Source: Shewanella hanedai
GTDB lineage: Bacteria > Pseudomonadota > Gammaproteobacteria > Enterobacterales > Shewanellaceae
Direction: 5' to 3'
Length of the DNA: 64,000 nt
NCBI RefSeq assembly: GCF_007197645.1
Contig: NZ_VKGK01000005.1
Location: 124,001 to 188,000, forward strand
Shown: positions 1 through 7,549 of the stretch, in pieces
Layout of the letters: every line of letters begins with the position of its first letter
How positions within the stretch are numbered: the first letter of the stretch is position 1
The notes under the pieces: generated by a model
Database searches by the model: none
Seen by the model: the letters and a program-made list of their open reading frames with translations, nothing else
What the model was told of the DNA's origin: nothing
Made by a program: the position numbers and the translations under genes

Positions 1-488
1 TTTATCGGTGGTGGAGACACCAGTACTCTTTGCTTACACCCAGCGATTTGAGCTGGGAGAGCGAGCATCAGTACGGTTGAGATTAACGGTGCACTGCCAC
101 CTGGAATATAGAGGCCGACTTTCTCGATAGCCTCCGATCGTAATTCACAACGGATCCCGTTTTGGGTCTCGACACTGACAGGCACAAAAGCTTGCGCCTT
201 ATGAAATGTATCGATATTACTGCTGGCTTGCTCAATCGCCTTTTTTATCTCAACATCGACGCGCTCACAAGCCGCATTAATCTCATCAACTGACAGCTGT
301 AGCCTCTCGGTGCTGACACCGTCAAATTCGAGGTTATAGGCTTTTAATGCCTGATCTTTATCTTGCTGCACACGATTGACGATATTGAGCACATTTTGCT
401 CCAGACTGACATCACCCACTAAAGGTGAGCGAGCCAGTGCCGCAGTTTGCTCAGTGTCAGTCAATTGTGACCAATTGAGGATCTCCAT
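1..488 (-). CDS. hisD: Histidinol dehydrogenase, N-terminal part (gene runs off the window)
   Basis: HisD carries out the last two steps of histidine synthesis, L-histidinol to L-histidine via the aldehyde, with two NAD+ and a zinc ion, in the cytoplasm. The 162 visible codons start MEILNW and include the family segment GLYIPGGSAPLISTVLM followed by an AGCKQRVLVSPPPI stretch that aligns with the enterobacterial enzyme; the catalytic and zinc-binding residues lie beyond the window edge. The ATG lies only 4 bases after the hisG stop codon, so the two genes are cotranscribed from the attenuated his promoter. Identity is firm although the C-terminal two thirds are not seen. Confidence 0.95.
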   Translation of the reverse strand, partial: MEILNWSQLTDTEQTAALARSPLVGDVSLEQNVLNIVNRVQQDKDQALKAYNLEFDGVSTERLQLSVDEINAACERVDVEIKKAIEQASSNIDTFHKAQAFVPVSVETQNGIRCELRSEAIEKVGLYIPGGSAPLISTVLMLALPAQIAGCKQRVLVSPPPI

Positions 489-492
489 GGTG

Positions 493-1392
493 TTACCCCA
501 TCATCTTTTCGATTGGCATAACAAGAATCGAACTGGCACCAAGCTCCGTGAGTTCCTCCATGGTGTCCCAGAAAAGATCTTCGGTACTTACAGCGTGGAT
601 AGCCACTCGGTTGGTGTCATCATTAAGTGGCAATACGGTTGGGTTTTCTGCGCCAGGAAGTAGGGCGACAATCTGCTCTAATTTGTCGGTTGGCGCGTGT
701 AACAAGATGTACTTGCTCTCTTTAGCGCGCACGACACCGTTAATGCGTGACAGAATTTTTTCGATAAGCGCTTGTTTTGCTGGTGTTTGAGTTTTTGCAG
801 ATTGGATGATGCAAGCGTTAGAGCTGTAGATAACCTCAGTTTCATATAAACCGTTAGCTTCTAAGGTTGCACCAGTTGACACTAAATCACAAATAGCATC
901 TGACAGCCCAGCGCGTGGGGCCACTTCAACAGAGCCTTTAAGCATACAGTCATTGTAGGTGATCCCTTTGTTCTGCATATAACGGCGAAGCAGGTTAGGG
1001 TAAGAAGTGGCGATGCGTAAGCCTTCAAGTGACGTGGCATCTTCATAGTTAAATTCGTTTGGTACGGCTAGAGAGAGACGACATGCACCGAAATCCAACT
1101 CTCGTAATTTAATGCAAGTCGATGGTTTGTCTAAGCGTTCACGATCAATCTGTTCCTCTTCGAGAACATTCTCACCTATGATACCAAGGTCAACGACACC
1201 GTCCATAACCAGACCCGGAATATCATCGTCACGAACACGTAATAGATCGATTGGCAGGTTATCTGAGTGTGCAATAAGGCGTTGTTCATTGATGTTGAAT
1301 TTGACACCACAGCTTCTTAAAAGCTTCATGGACTCTTTAGAGAGACGTCCTGATTTTTGAATGGCGATACGTAATCTGTTTGACTCTGACAT
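493..1392 (-). CDS. hisG: ATP phosphoribosyltransferase HisG
   Basis: HisG catalyses the first committed step of histidine synthesis, joining ATP and PRPP to give N1-phosphoribosyl-ATP, and is feedback inhibited by histidine in the long-form family. The 299-residue product starts [17 protein letters not shown] and contains [20 protein letters not shown], the PRPP-site stretch [14 protein letters not shown], and a C-terminal regulatory (ACT-like) domain ending [13 protein letters not shown], so it is the long, self-sufficient HisG and needs no HisZ. An in-frame ATG 20 codons upstream exists, but the chosen start matches the family N-terminus. First structural gene after the hisL attenuator; hisD follows after 4 bases. 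Confidence 0.97.
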   Translation of the reverse strand: MSESNRLRIAIQKSGRLSKESMKLLRSCGVKFNINEQRLIAHSDNLPIDLLRVRDDDIPGLVMDGVVDLGIIGENVLEEEQIDRERLDKPSTCIKLRELDFGACRLSLAVPNEFNYEDATSLEGLRIATSYPNLLRRYMQNKGITYNDCMLKGSVEVAPRAGLSDAICDLVSTGATLEANGLYETEVIYSSNACIIQSAKTQTPAKQALIEKILSRINGVVRAKESKYILLHAPTDKLEQIVALLPGAENPTVLPLNDDTNRVAIHAVSTEDLFWDTMEELTELGASSILVMPIEKMMG

Positions 1393-1484
1393 GATGGTAT
1401 TCCTATAAGTTAATTCAAATATCTGTTTAATGTTGTCTCTAACTGATATCAAATCATTATTTATCAGTTAGATAAGCTAAAACG

Positions 1485-1516
1485 AAAAACCCCCGGAATT
1501 CCTTCCAGGGGTTTTT
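1485..1516 (-). terminator. Attenuator terminator of the his operon
   Basis: On the minus strand this is a perfect 14-bp stem (five A-T, four C-G, one T-G, two G-C, two A-T pairs) closed by a GGAA tetraloop, with the descending arm ending in five T and followed by CGTTTT. It sits between the hisL leader peptide and hisG, exactly where a transcription attenuator belongs. The segment between it and hisL (about 1517-1574) holds further complementary pieces, CCTTCGGAAG and CTGCCGAAGG, that can form the alternative antiterminating stem. Confidence 0.92.
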
Positions 1517-1574
1517 GATATATTTGAATCAACCGCCAGAAGGAAACAGTCCTTCGGCAGTGAGCTTCCGAAGG

Positions 1575-1622
1575 CTACCGCATATGGTGATGATGATGCA
1601 TAGTGTTCAGAAGCTTTTTCAT
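1575..1622 (-). CDS. hisL: his operon leader peptide HisL
   Basis: A 15-codon reading frame encodes MKKLLNTMHHHHHMR with five consecutive histidine codons just before its end. Scarcity of charged histidyl-tRNA would stall a ribosome on the His run and favour the antiterminator over the terminator at 1485-1516, switching on hisG and the genes downstream. The start is the ATG at 1622-1620 and the stop TAG at 1577-1575. No other function is expected for the peptide. The E. coli and Salmonella leaders have seven His codons; five is shorter but the arrangement is the same. Confidence 0.93.
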   Translation of the reverse strand: MKKLLNTMHHHHHMR

Positions 1623-1700
1623 AATCTGGTCTCTAGTAATGTTAACGAGCCTGATGGCTCAATAAAAAACGATTAGCTTGTGCGCTAACCCTTGGTAATT

Positions 1701-1729
1701 AAACTAAACACTTTGAGAAGTGATTGCAA
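1701..1729 (-). promoter_or_regulatory. Candidate his operon promoter
   Basis: Reading the minus strand, TTGCAA (1729-1724) and TAGTTT (1706-1701) are separated by 17 bases, a spacing suited to sigma-70. Transcription would begin near 1694, giving a leader of about 70 bases before hisL. The -10 element is a poor match, so this is an inference from spacing and location only. Confidence 0.35.
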
Positions 1730-1843
1730 TAGCTAATTTATATATATGAATACTCTTCACTTATAACTTAGATGATTAAGTGAATATTGAGTGTGTTCTC
1801 TTGGCGGGACAATCAAAATGAAAGGCTTGACTGTTTTCTGAGA

Positions 1844-2707
1844 TTAGAAAAGACTTTTTTGGAAAGCTTTTGGCGTCACTCCCACCAGAGATTTAAAATT
1901 GCGGCCCATATGGCTTTGATTTGAAAAACCTGCTTGCAGTGAAATGTCCATGAGACTGCCAGTATTGTTTTTTATGCCGAGTTTCACCTGCTCAATCCGA
2001 ATATAGGTTAAGTACTCCTGAGGCGTTCTCGCAAAGCTCTCTTTGAACATTCGACAGAAGTGATATTCACTGAGCTGGGCAAGTTCGGCGAGCTCTGAAA
2101 GGTAGATTTGTCGATGAAAGTTAGCGTGAATAAATGCTTTTATCATCTTAGCAATACGCGGTGAAAGTCCACCTTTTAAGCCCTTGACTGTCTTGGTCAT
2201 CCCGCTGTTTTGCAACAAGGACACTAAGATGGTGTTGGTGACTTGCTCCAAGGCTAATGGACTCTCATTCTGCCAATTCATATCAGCCATATTGTGGCGA
2301 AACAAAGATTCAAGCCCAGGATTTTCAAAGAAGGTTAACTCTGGCAGAGCGATGGTTCTAGGATCCATGTCGAACACTTTTAGTGCGAGCTGTTTAAGGT
2401 AGTTATCATCAAAATAGAGGTGCATAAACTGTTGAGGCGTGCCCAGTTGCCAGCGGCTTTCACTGTCTTTTGGCATTAAACAGAATCGACCCGGTGCACC
2501 ATAGTTTGATTGAATGTCTGTTCGGTGGGTTTCATAACCCCCACACAGATACATGCTCAGGGTGTGTTGTTGGTCGTTGACGTAGAATAAGCGCTCTTGA
2601 CTGTTTTGATAATGAGCCCAGTTGAGATTCTCCGTTAACGCATGTCGGCGGAAACAGAGCTTATGTGACTCATTAAAACTGATGTACTTATGTTGACTCT
2701 TACTCAT
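1844..2707 (-). CDS. AraC-family transcriptional regulator
   Basis: The 287-residue protein has an N-terminal cupin-like sensing region (about 20-170) and a C-terminal pair of helix-turn-helix motifs (about 185-285). The first recognition helix lies in IYLSELAELAQLSEYHFCRMFKES and the second in SLMDISLQAGFSNQSHMGRNFKS, followed by the family signature VGVTPKAFQ. It is divergent from the EamA exporter at 2855 with a 147-base shared upstream region, so the exporter is the most likely target. This resembles the AraC plus amino-acid or metabolite exporter pairs common in gammaproteobacteria. The ligand cannot be told from sequence. Confidence 0.9.
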   Translation of the reverse strand: MSKSQHKYISFNESHKLCFRRHALTENLNWAHYQNSQERLFYVNDQQHTLSMYLCGGYETHRTDIQSNYGAPGRFCLMPKDSESRWQLGTPQQFMHLYFDDNYLKQLALKVFDMDPRTIALPELTFFENPGLESLFRHNMADMNWQNESPLALEQVTNTILVSLLQNSGMTKTVKGLKGGLSPRIAKMIKAFIHANFHRQIYLSELAELAQLSEYHFCRMFKESFARTPQEYLTYIRIEQVKLGIKNNTGSLMDISLQAGFSNQSHMGRNFKSLVGVTPKAFQKSLF

Positions 2708-2854
2708 GACTAAATACTAACGCTTGGAGTTCGAACTCACAATCCTGTGACAAAACTAACCGCAAGATCGTGTTAAGTTTGCCTGAATAGTGACAGAAAC
2801 CCATTAAAGATAGAGGCACACTCGTCGAACGAATGTGGTTAGTTGGAATGAAGT

Positions 2855-3793
2855 ATGAACGTGATCTTATATGGGTTAATGATTTTTGTTTGGGGGTTCT
2901 CATGGATTGCGATTAAGTGGCAGGAGGGCGATACGCCGACGGAAGTATCGATTTTCTATCGATTTGCCATTGCTGCTGTTTTTATGTTTGTTTTTGGCGT
3001 TGTGTTTCAAAAGTTACAAGCAACAACTAAACGACAACACCTCTTTTTTGCACTGCAAGGCTTATGTCTTTTTTGTTGCAATTTTCTAGCGTTTTACAGT
3101 TCAACTCACTATATCGCAAGTGGGCTTACGGCGGTGGTGATGGCAACGGCTCCTCTGTTTAATGCTGTTCATGGCAAACTCATTTATGGAACCGCTATCA
3201 AAGAGAATTTTTGGCTGGGAGTCACAGTAGGGCTAGCGGGTATTGGTTTGTTGTTCGGGGCTGATTTGATTCAAGCCAATTGGTCGACAGAATTGCTTTA
3301 CGGTTTATTGTTCTCGCTACTCGGCACTTGGTGTTTTTCGATGGGCAACATGATCAGTGTCCATAATAGCCGCAATCAAATTCAACCCTACACAGCGACC
3401 TGTTATGCAATGATGTATGGCTGTGTTGCACTGTTGATTATTATCAACCTGAATGGCCATAGTCTCGATGTTGACATGAGCCCACGATATGCTGCCAGCT
3501 TATTGTATCTCGCGATTCCTGCATCGGTGATCGGATTTACAGTATATTTGATGCTGGTGGATAGGTTAGGGGCAAATCAAGCGGCTTACCTTTTGCTTAT
3601 CACACCCATTGTCGCACTCGCCACCTCTAGCTTTTTTGAAGGGTATAACTGGACCCTGTATTCTACATTGGGTCTTGCCTTAGTTATTGCCGGGAATTTA
3701 ATGACACAAATCAGAAAATCAGTACCTAGAAACCTATACTATTTGGTGTGTAAACTTATCGGTCGAAAAATAATCAACAAAATCTTGAGTTAA
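2855..3793 (+). CDS. EamA-family (DMT superfamily) exporter
   Basis: The 312-residue protein is a ten-helix drug/metabolite transporter made of two EamA halves. The N-terminus shows FVWGFSWIAIKWQEG, typical of the first half, with IASGLTAVVMATAPLFNAV closing it; the second half has LGTWCFSMGNMIS and ends GLALVIAGNLMTQ. Such proteins export amino acids or other small metabolites from the inner membrane. The last 25 residues form a basic tail. The divergent AraC regulator probably controls it. Substrate unknown. Confidence 0.9.
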   Translation: MNVILYGLMIFVWGFSWIAIKWQEGDTPTEVSIFYRFAIAAVFMFVFGVVFQKLQATTKRQHLFFALQGLCLFCCNFLAFYSSTHYIASGLTAVVMATAPLFNAVHGKLIYGTAIKENFWLGVTVGLAGIGLLFGADLIQANWSTELLYGLLFSLLGTWCFSMGNMISVHNSRNQIQPYTATCYAMMYGCVALLIIINLNGHSLDVDMSPRYAASLLYLAIPASVIGFTVYLMLVDRLGANQAAYLLLITPIVALATSSFFEGYNWTLYSTLGLALVIAGNLMTQIRKSVPRNLYYLVCKLIGRKIINKILS

Positions 3794-3877
3794 TAGGTTT
3801 AAATCTGATTGTTTTTTACACTATACTGCCTGAGCAGGATACTGCGATAATTCAATATCATAAATAAAGAGTCGAAT

Positions 3878-4084
3878 ATGAGTAAAGGTACAGTTAAGTG
3901 GTTCAATGCAGATAAAGGTTTCGGATTTATTACCCCAGAAGATGGCGGTAAAGACCTGTTTGTTCATCATTCTGAGATCCGAAGTGGCGGTGGTTATGCC
4001 ACGCTAAATGACGGTCAGTCTGTTGAATTTGATGTCGGCGAAGGTCAGAAAGGACCATGCGCAACTAATGTTATTCCAGGTTAG
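3878..4084 (+). CDS. Cold-shock domain protein (CspA family)
   Basis: This 68-residue single-domain protein has both RNA-binding motifs of the cold-shock fold: [15 protein letters not shown] (RNP1-like KGFGFI) and DLFVHHSEI (RNP2-like). Such proteins bind single-stranded RNA or DNA and keep mRNA unfolded, often in the cold. Length and spacing are standard. It stands alone, with an upstream gap of 84 bases to the exporter gene and a terminator after it. Several paralogues usually exist per genome, so I do not assign a letter. Confidence 0.95.
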   Translation: MSKGTVKWFNADKGFGFITPEDGGKDLFVHHSEIRSGGGYATLNDGQSVEFDVGEGQKGPCATNVIPG

Positions 4085-4138
4085 TCTTACTGAGCTGAAT
4101 ACATTGTTAGGCAGATCAAGATAGTAGAAATAAAGCTT

Positions 4139-4174
4139 AAGCCAGTGTCAGCCTTGCTCCACTGGCTTTGTTTT
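4139..4174 (+). terminator. Rho-independent terminator after the cold-shock gene
   Basis: AAGCCAGTG (4139-4147) pairs perfectly with CACTGGCTT (4160-4168), followed by TGTTTTAT. It ends the cold-shock transcript and may also serve the convergent gene at 4193. Confidence 0.8.
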
Positions 4175-4192
4175 ATCTGTTTATTCACTAAA

Positions 4193-4825
4193 CTAGCGCG
4201 TTAATGTATATAACCGACGAACTTCATCGACCAATCGATGTCTTGAACTTTTTAGCCGCTCGTGAGGGGCAAACATAGCACTAGACTTATCCAATAAATT
4301 AACGGCTTTGGTTAATTCCGTTAGATCAATTCCTGTTTCATCAAGTGCTAACATCTCATTAATCTGTAATATGGCGACCTCTTTAGCGGCAATATCTTCA
4401 GGAAGTCCTGAATGAGTGCATAAGCCATATATACCTTCAAGAAAGCTCTTCCATTCCTGTTTAATATGTAAGTTTAATGCTGAGTTAACTGTATTATCAT
4501 CGGAGTGATGCCCACTATTTTTCAAATATGTGATTGCTTTGGTGTAGCGTAGTGCAAAAAGATTAAAAACAGTTTGGGGATCTTCAGTTACCTTGAGAAT
4601 ACCAAGCCATGATAAATAGCCCTTGGCGTAATATTCGATTTCACTTTGATCGTTAAACTCTCCAAAAAATGAATGGCTGGTATAATGTAATTTGAGTTTA
4701 TAGGAACACTTTGGCATCACATTTTGCTGTTGGAAATTAAGCAGCTCTGTTTCTGTGATCTTTGCTAAATCCAGTAATTGTTGTTTTGTAAAATAATTAT
4801 TATTCAAATAGTTAATAAGATTCAT
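4193..4825 (-). CDS. Conserved protein of unknown function (possibly DUF6058-like)
   Basis: The 210-residue protein starts MNLINYLNNNYFTKQQLLDLAKIT, a segment that resembles a small helix-turn-helix-like N-terminus of the kind that selects a partner or DNA. It continues with VMPKCSYKLKLH, the aromatic stretch GYLSWLGIL near residue 75, and a mostly helical C-terminal half. It has no signal peptide and no membrane segment. The pattern recalls the DUF6058 proteins, but this is recalled rather than tested. It is a single-gene unit convergent with the cold-shock gene. Function unknown. Confidence 0.6.
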   Translation of the reverse strand: MNLINYLNNNYFTKQQLLDLAKITETELLNFQQQNVMPKCSYKLKLHYTSHSFFGEFNDQSEIEYYAKGYLSWLGILKVTEDPQTVFNLFALRYTKAITYLKNSGHHSDDNTVNSALNLHIKQEWKSFLEGIYGLCTHSGLPEDIAAKEVAILQINEMLALDETGIDLTELTKAVNLLDKSSAMFAPHERLKSSRHRLVDEVRRLYTLTR

Positions 4826-4889
4826 TGTGACTAATTTCCTAATGAAAACTGACTAAGAGAGGGTTGATGAAAATGATGAGTCTTTAATG

Positions 4890-5213
4890 TTATTTTGGAG
4901 CTTGAGATCGATTTTCCATCCCGTAATCACGTAGAATCTCAGCAACACGTATTCTGTAATCATCGAACAAGTCTGTTCGCCCTTTTGCTTAGGCTTGTCG
5001 GTGCAACATTTGCTCTCTCCAAGCTTGCACTGCATGTTCATCTTTCCAGAATGATAATGAAACAAAGCGGTGTTGATCATTAAGGCTTTGAAAACGCTCT
5101 ATTGAAATAAAACCATCTATTTCAGATAGCTGCGTAGCTAATTCAGCTGCAATGTTAAAGTATTCAAGCATGCCATCACTCTTGAGGTTGACTTCAAAAA
5201 TGACGGCTATCAT
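4890..5213 (-). pseudogene. Antibiotic-biosynthesis-monooxygenase (ABM) protein interrupted by an in-frame stop
   Basis: The frame starts at ATG 5213 ([19 protein letters not shown]) and runs 74 codons to a TAA at 4991-4989 after MLHRQA. In the same frame it continues with AKGRTDLFDDYRIRVAEIL and a DYGMENR ending to a second TAA at 4892-4890, which is the usual C-terminus of this ABM family. A single CAA (Gln) or AAA (Lys) to TAA change explains the break. Read through, the product would have 107 residues, a normal length. ABM proteins are small ferredoxin-like-fold enzymes or heme/quinone-handling proteins. The ATG overlaps the stop of the NIPSNAP gene (ATGA), so the pair is one operon. Truncation removes the last strand and helix, so activity is doubtful. 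Confidence 0.85.
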
Positions 5214-5548
5214 GGTTGTGCCTGCGCTGGTTGCTGATAAGTTTTTGACACGACTTTTAAAAAAGAACGTTTTTCTTCAATGATAAACTGCTCATTTTGT
5301 GCGAACAGAAAGTTGTTTTTCCCATGTTCATCTTCTTTTAATCTTGCTCGGTACTTTTCATAGTCAGCTAAGCTATCGAAGCTAATCAAGCCGAAGGCTC
5401 TATCGTTGGTTCCTTCGTGCGGCAGAAAATAGCCAACTAAATCTCCACAACAAGATGGGATAATCTCTGCCCATTTTTCAGCGTACTGATTAAACATATC
5501 GAGTTTCGAGGGATTTATTCTGTATTCAATAAAGCAGGTGATTTTCAT
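5210..5548 (-). CDS. NIPSNAP-family protein
   Basis: The 112-residue protein begins [23 protein letters not shown], the start of the NIPSNAP domain, a dimeric alpha-beta barrel fold related to ABM proteins, with [15 protein letters not shown] as the second repeated element. Its biochemical role in bacteria is unclear. It is the first gene of a two-gene operon with the interrupted ABM gene (4-base ATGA overlap) and is divergent from an ArsR-type regulator. NIPSNAP, ABM and ArsR genes recur together in gammaproteobacteria as I recall, suggesting a shared response to a small toxic compound; that is inference. Confidence 0.85.
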   Translation of the reverse strand: MKITCFIEYRINPSKLDMFNQYAEKWAEIIPSCCGDLVGYFLPHEGTNDRAFGLISFDSLADYEKYRARLKEDEHGKNNFLFAQNEQFIIEEKRSFLKVVSKTYQQPAQAQP

Positions 5549-5601
5549 AGATGTGTCTCCATTATTTTTTCAGACAGTTTAGTCACTGAAAAATGTTATG
5601 C

Positions 5602-5617
5602 TTCGATGGGCATCGAA
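5602..5617. promoter_or_regulatory. Palindromic operator between the NIPSNAP operon and the ArsR gene
   Basis: TTCGATG-GG-CATCGAA is a perfect inverted repeat of 7-bp arms with a 2-base centre. It lies in the 87-base divergent promoter region, 18 bases before the regulator GTG. Dimeric ArsR proteins bind short palindromes of this kind, so it is the obvious candidate operator for both directions. Binding is inferred. Confidence 0.7.
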
Positions 5618-5635
5618 CTATAGAGACGGTATAAA

Positions 5636-6340
5636 GTGGAACCAAATATATCATTCATTGCAAGTCTGATCGGCGACTCAGCTCGTTCACGTATGCTAAT
5701 GGCTCTGTTGGGCGGAAAAGCACTGACTGCCACAGAGTTGGCAGTAGAAGCTGACATTACTCCCCAAACTGCCAGCAGTCACCTGAGTAAGCTTGTCGAC
5801 GGGAAATTATTAGTTGTTAGAAAACAAGGGCGACACAAGTATTTTCAATTGCAAGGCTTAGCAGTCGCCGAACTGTTAGAGAAGTTGTTAAACATCACAT
5901 CGAGTTTTGAATCACCGATGAAAAAAACCGGTCCAGACGATCAAGGACTTAGAAAAGCAAGAGTCTGTTATGACCATCTCGCTGGCGAATTCGGTGTCGC
6001 CCTTTATGACGCATTAGCTAAAGGTGGATACATCATTGATAAGGCTAGTGAAACCATGTTGACGGAAAAAGGACTGATGTTTTTCAACGAGTCCGGTGTG
6101 AATGTTGATGACTTTTCGAAACATAAACGTCCAATATGTAAGTCCTGTTTAGATTGGAGTGAACGGCGAAACCATCTCGCCGGTTTGTTAGGGCAATGGA
6201 TATTAATGGATATTTTTAATCGTGGGTGGGCAACGAAAAACTTAGACTCAAGAGCGATTCTGTTTACCAGAAGCGGTGAAAAGTCATTTTGTAATAAATA
6301 CGGTATCTCGGGTTTGTCTCAATCAATAAAAAGTACTTAG
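5636..6340 (+). CDS. ArsR-family winged-helix transcriptional regulator
   Basis: The 234-residue protein starts with GTG (preceded by GAGACGG) and opens with an ArsR-type DNA-binding domain at about 5-85: MLMALLGGKALTATELA, the recognition helix DITPQTASSHLSKLVDGKLL and the wing VRKQGRHKYFQL. The remaining 145 residues form an effector or dimerisation region containing ICKSCLDWSERR, with two cysteines (CKSC) that may bind a metal or react with an inducer. Members of this longer subfamily commonly sit beside NIPSNAP and ABM genes. It is divergent from them across the palindrome at 5602 and probably represses both transcripts. Confidence 0.88.
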   Translation: MEPNISFIASLIGDSARSRMLMALLGGKALTATELAVEADITPQTASSHLSKLVDGKLLVVRKQGRHKYFQLQGLAVAELLEKLLNITSSFESPMKKTGPDDQGLRKARVCYDHLAGEFGVALYDALAKGGYIIDKASETMLTEKGLMFFNESGVNVDDFSKHKRPICKSCLDWSERRNHLAGLLGQWILMDIFNRGWATKNLDSRAILFTRSGEKSFCNKYGISGLSQSIKST

Positions 6341-6381
6341 CACTTCAGTCATTAAGTTGAGTGTGCTATATGTCGTGACAA

Positions 6382-6966
6382 TCAACGTTTGGCTAGCCAC
6401 CAAGTGAGCAGATGTAAAAAAGCAAACGTGCCATGCCCATAAAAATACACCTCAATGGCCCCTACGCTAGTTTTATGGATTGCCAGTAAATCAGGGGAAA
6501 TGGACAATCCCAAAGAGATAGCGCTATACCATAAGAGGCCTGTAAATACGGCCAAAAGAAGCGCCAGTAAACCTAACCCTTCGATGGTTGCCGCCAATCC
6601 TCCGGGGGCTGCCTCAGGTAACTTCCTTGACAGTAAGGTGCTGATATCGGCCTTTAACCCCGTCAAATTTCCGCTAAGCCAAGGGTATAGATCAGCCACT
6701 TTTCGTCTAGATATTACGATTGAGAAGAAAATGATGGTCAGTACGAGTAAGCCCAATCCGCCATAAATGTGTAATTTATCGATGACGGTGATTGCAGCAA
6801 GAGGAGTATTTGCATGTACGTGCATGCCAAAAGATAACAAGAGTTGCCATAACACCCAAGAAAGGACGAGCACGTGCAGCCATTTTTCAGTTTTAGGTAA
6901 ATGAATAAAAAGAAAAGAGACTCCTTTACGGGCCTTTTGAATAATGTGTTGATGATCCTGAGGCAT
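6382..6966 (-). CDS. Membrane cytochrome b561-like protein
   Basis: The 194-residue protein has four likely membrane segments (about 25-45, 62-84, 123-145 and 172-190) with histidines placed for heme ligation: KWLHVLVLSW, KLHIYGGLG, AIHKTSVG and GHGTFAFLHLLTW. This is the pattern of a cytochrome b/b6-like four-helix di-heme protein in the inner membrane. The start is ATG 6966, preceded by GGAG with 6-base spacing; a TTG four codons upstream overlaps that ribosome site and is less likely. It is not in an operon and is convergent with the ArsR gene. The redox partner is unknown. Confidence 0.7.
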   Translation of the reverse strand: MPQDHQHIIQKARKGVSFLFIHLPKTEKWLHVLVLSWVLWQLLLSFGMHVHANTPLAAITVIDKLHIYGGLGLLVLTIIFFSIVISRRKVADLYPWLSGNLTGLKADISTLLSRKLPEAAPGGLAATIEGLGLLALLLAVFTGLLWYSAISLGLSISPDLLAIHKTSVGAIEVYFYGHGTFAFLHLLTWWLAKR

Positions 6967-7549
6967 CAGGTTCTCCAATTAATGGTTTGATTCAAATTAA
7001 TATTATTTCATATAAACTAAATACATTCCTATTTAAAATGATTTTTAATTTAAGACTTGGTTAAATGTTAAATCCTAGCACGTGATTTAACTTATGTTAT
7101 TTAACAGCATAATATCACTAGGTAATAAAAGATGGTGTAAATGGAGGTGCAATATGTGACAGGGTTGGAGTATATTGTTAATCTGCGGGTTGAAGTATTT
7201 TAAACTCTTACATTAAAATAAGTCATAAGTTGTATTAGTTTTTTTGATTTACGGTTTAATATGAACATATGTTAATGTTGGTTAAAATTAAACTCTTTTA
7301 AAACAGGTCTTTACAATTATTTTTGTGACTTGTGTCACGGGCGGTGTTAGGCGTTACCTTATACTATGTTTTTAAAATTATCGATGAACATGAGAATTCA
7401 TTATCATTGTCGAGAAGATAGTGATGATAATAAGTTAATTAACTTAAACTTTTAATTGATTGATATAGTTTGAGTTCTCATCATCTAGATTCAATGTGGC
7501 GCAGCTGCATACGATCTTTATAATATTGTATTTATAATAAGGTGTTTAT
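6967..7549. other. Long AT-rich intergenic region with no gene
   Basis: About 580 bases separate the cytochrome gene and the efflux operon, which are transcribed away from each other. I see no convincing coding frame. A 20-codon frame at 7141 lacks a good ribosome site. The only notable element is the CRP-like palindrome at 7324-7339. The region probably holds both promoters. Confidence 0.6.
7324..7339. promoter_or_regulatory. CRP-like binding site
   Basis: TGTGA-CTTGTG-TCACG matches the CRP consensus TGTGA-N6-TCACA at nine of ten fixed positions. It lies about 210 bases before the efflux operon and about 360 bases before the cytochrome gene, so which promoter it serves is open. Confidence 0.45.

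Noticed and set aside
4853..5080. A 75-codon minus-strand frame overlapping the ABM gene
   Set aside because: It is the wrong frame over the real ABM sequence, which continues past its in-frame stop with recognisable homology.
7141..7203. A 20-codon frame MEVQYVTGLEYIVNLRVEVF in the long gap before the efflux operon
   Set aside because: No ribosome site, no supporting context and short enough to occur by chance.
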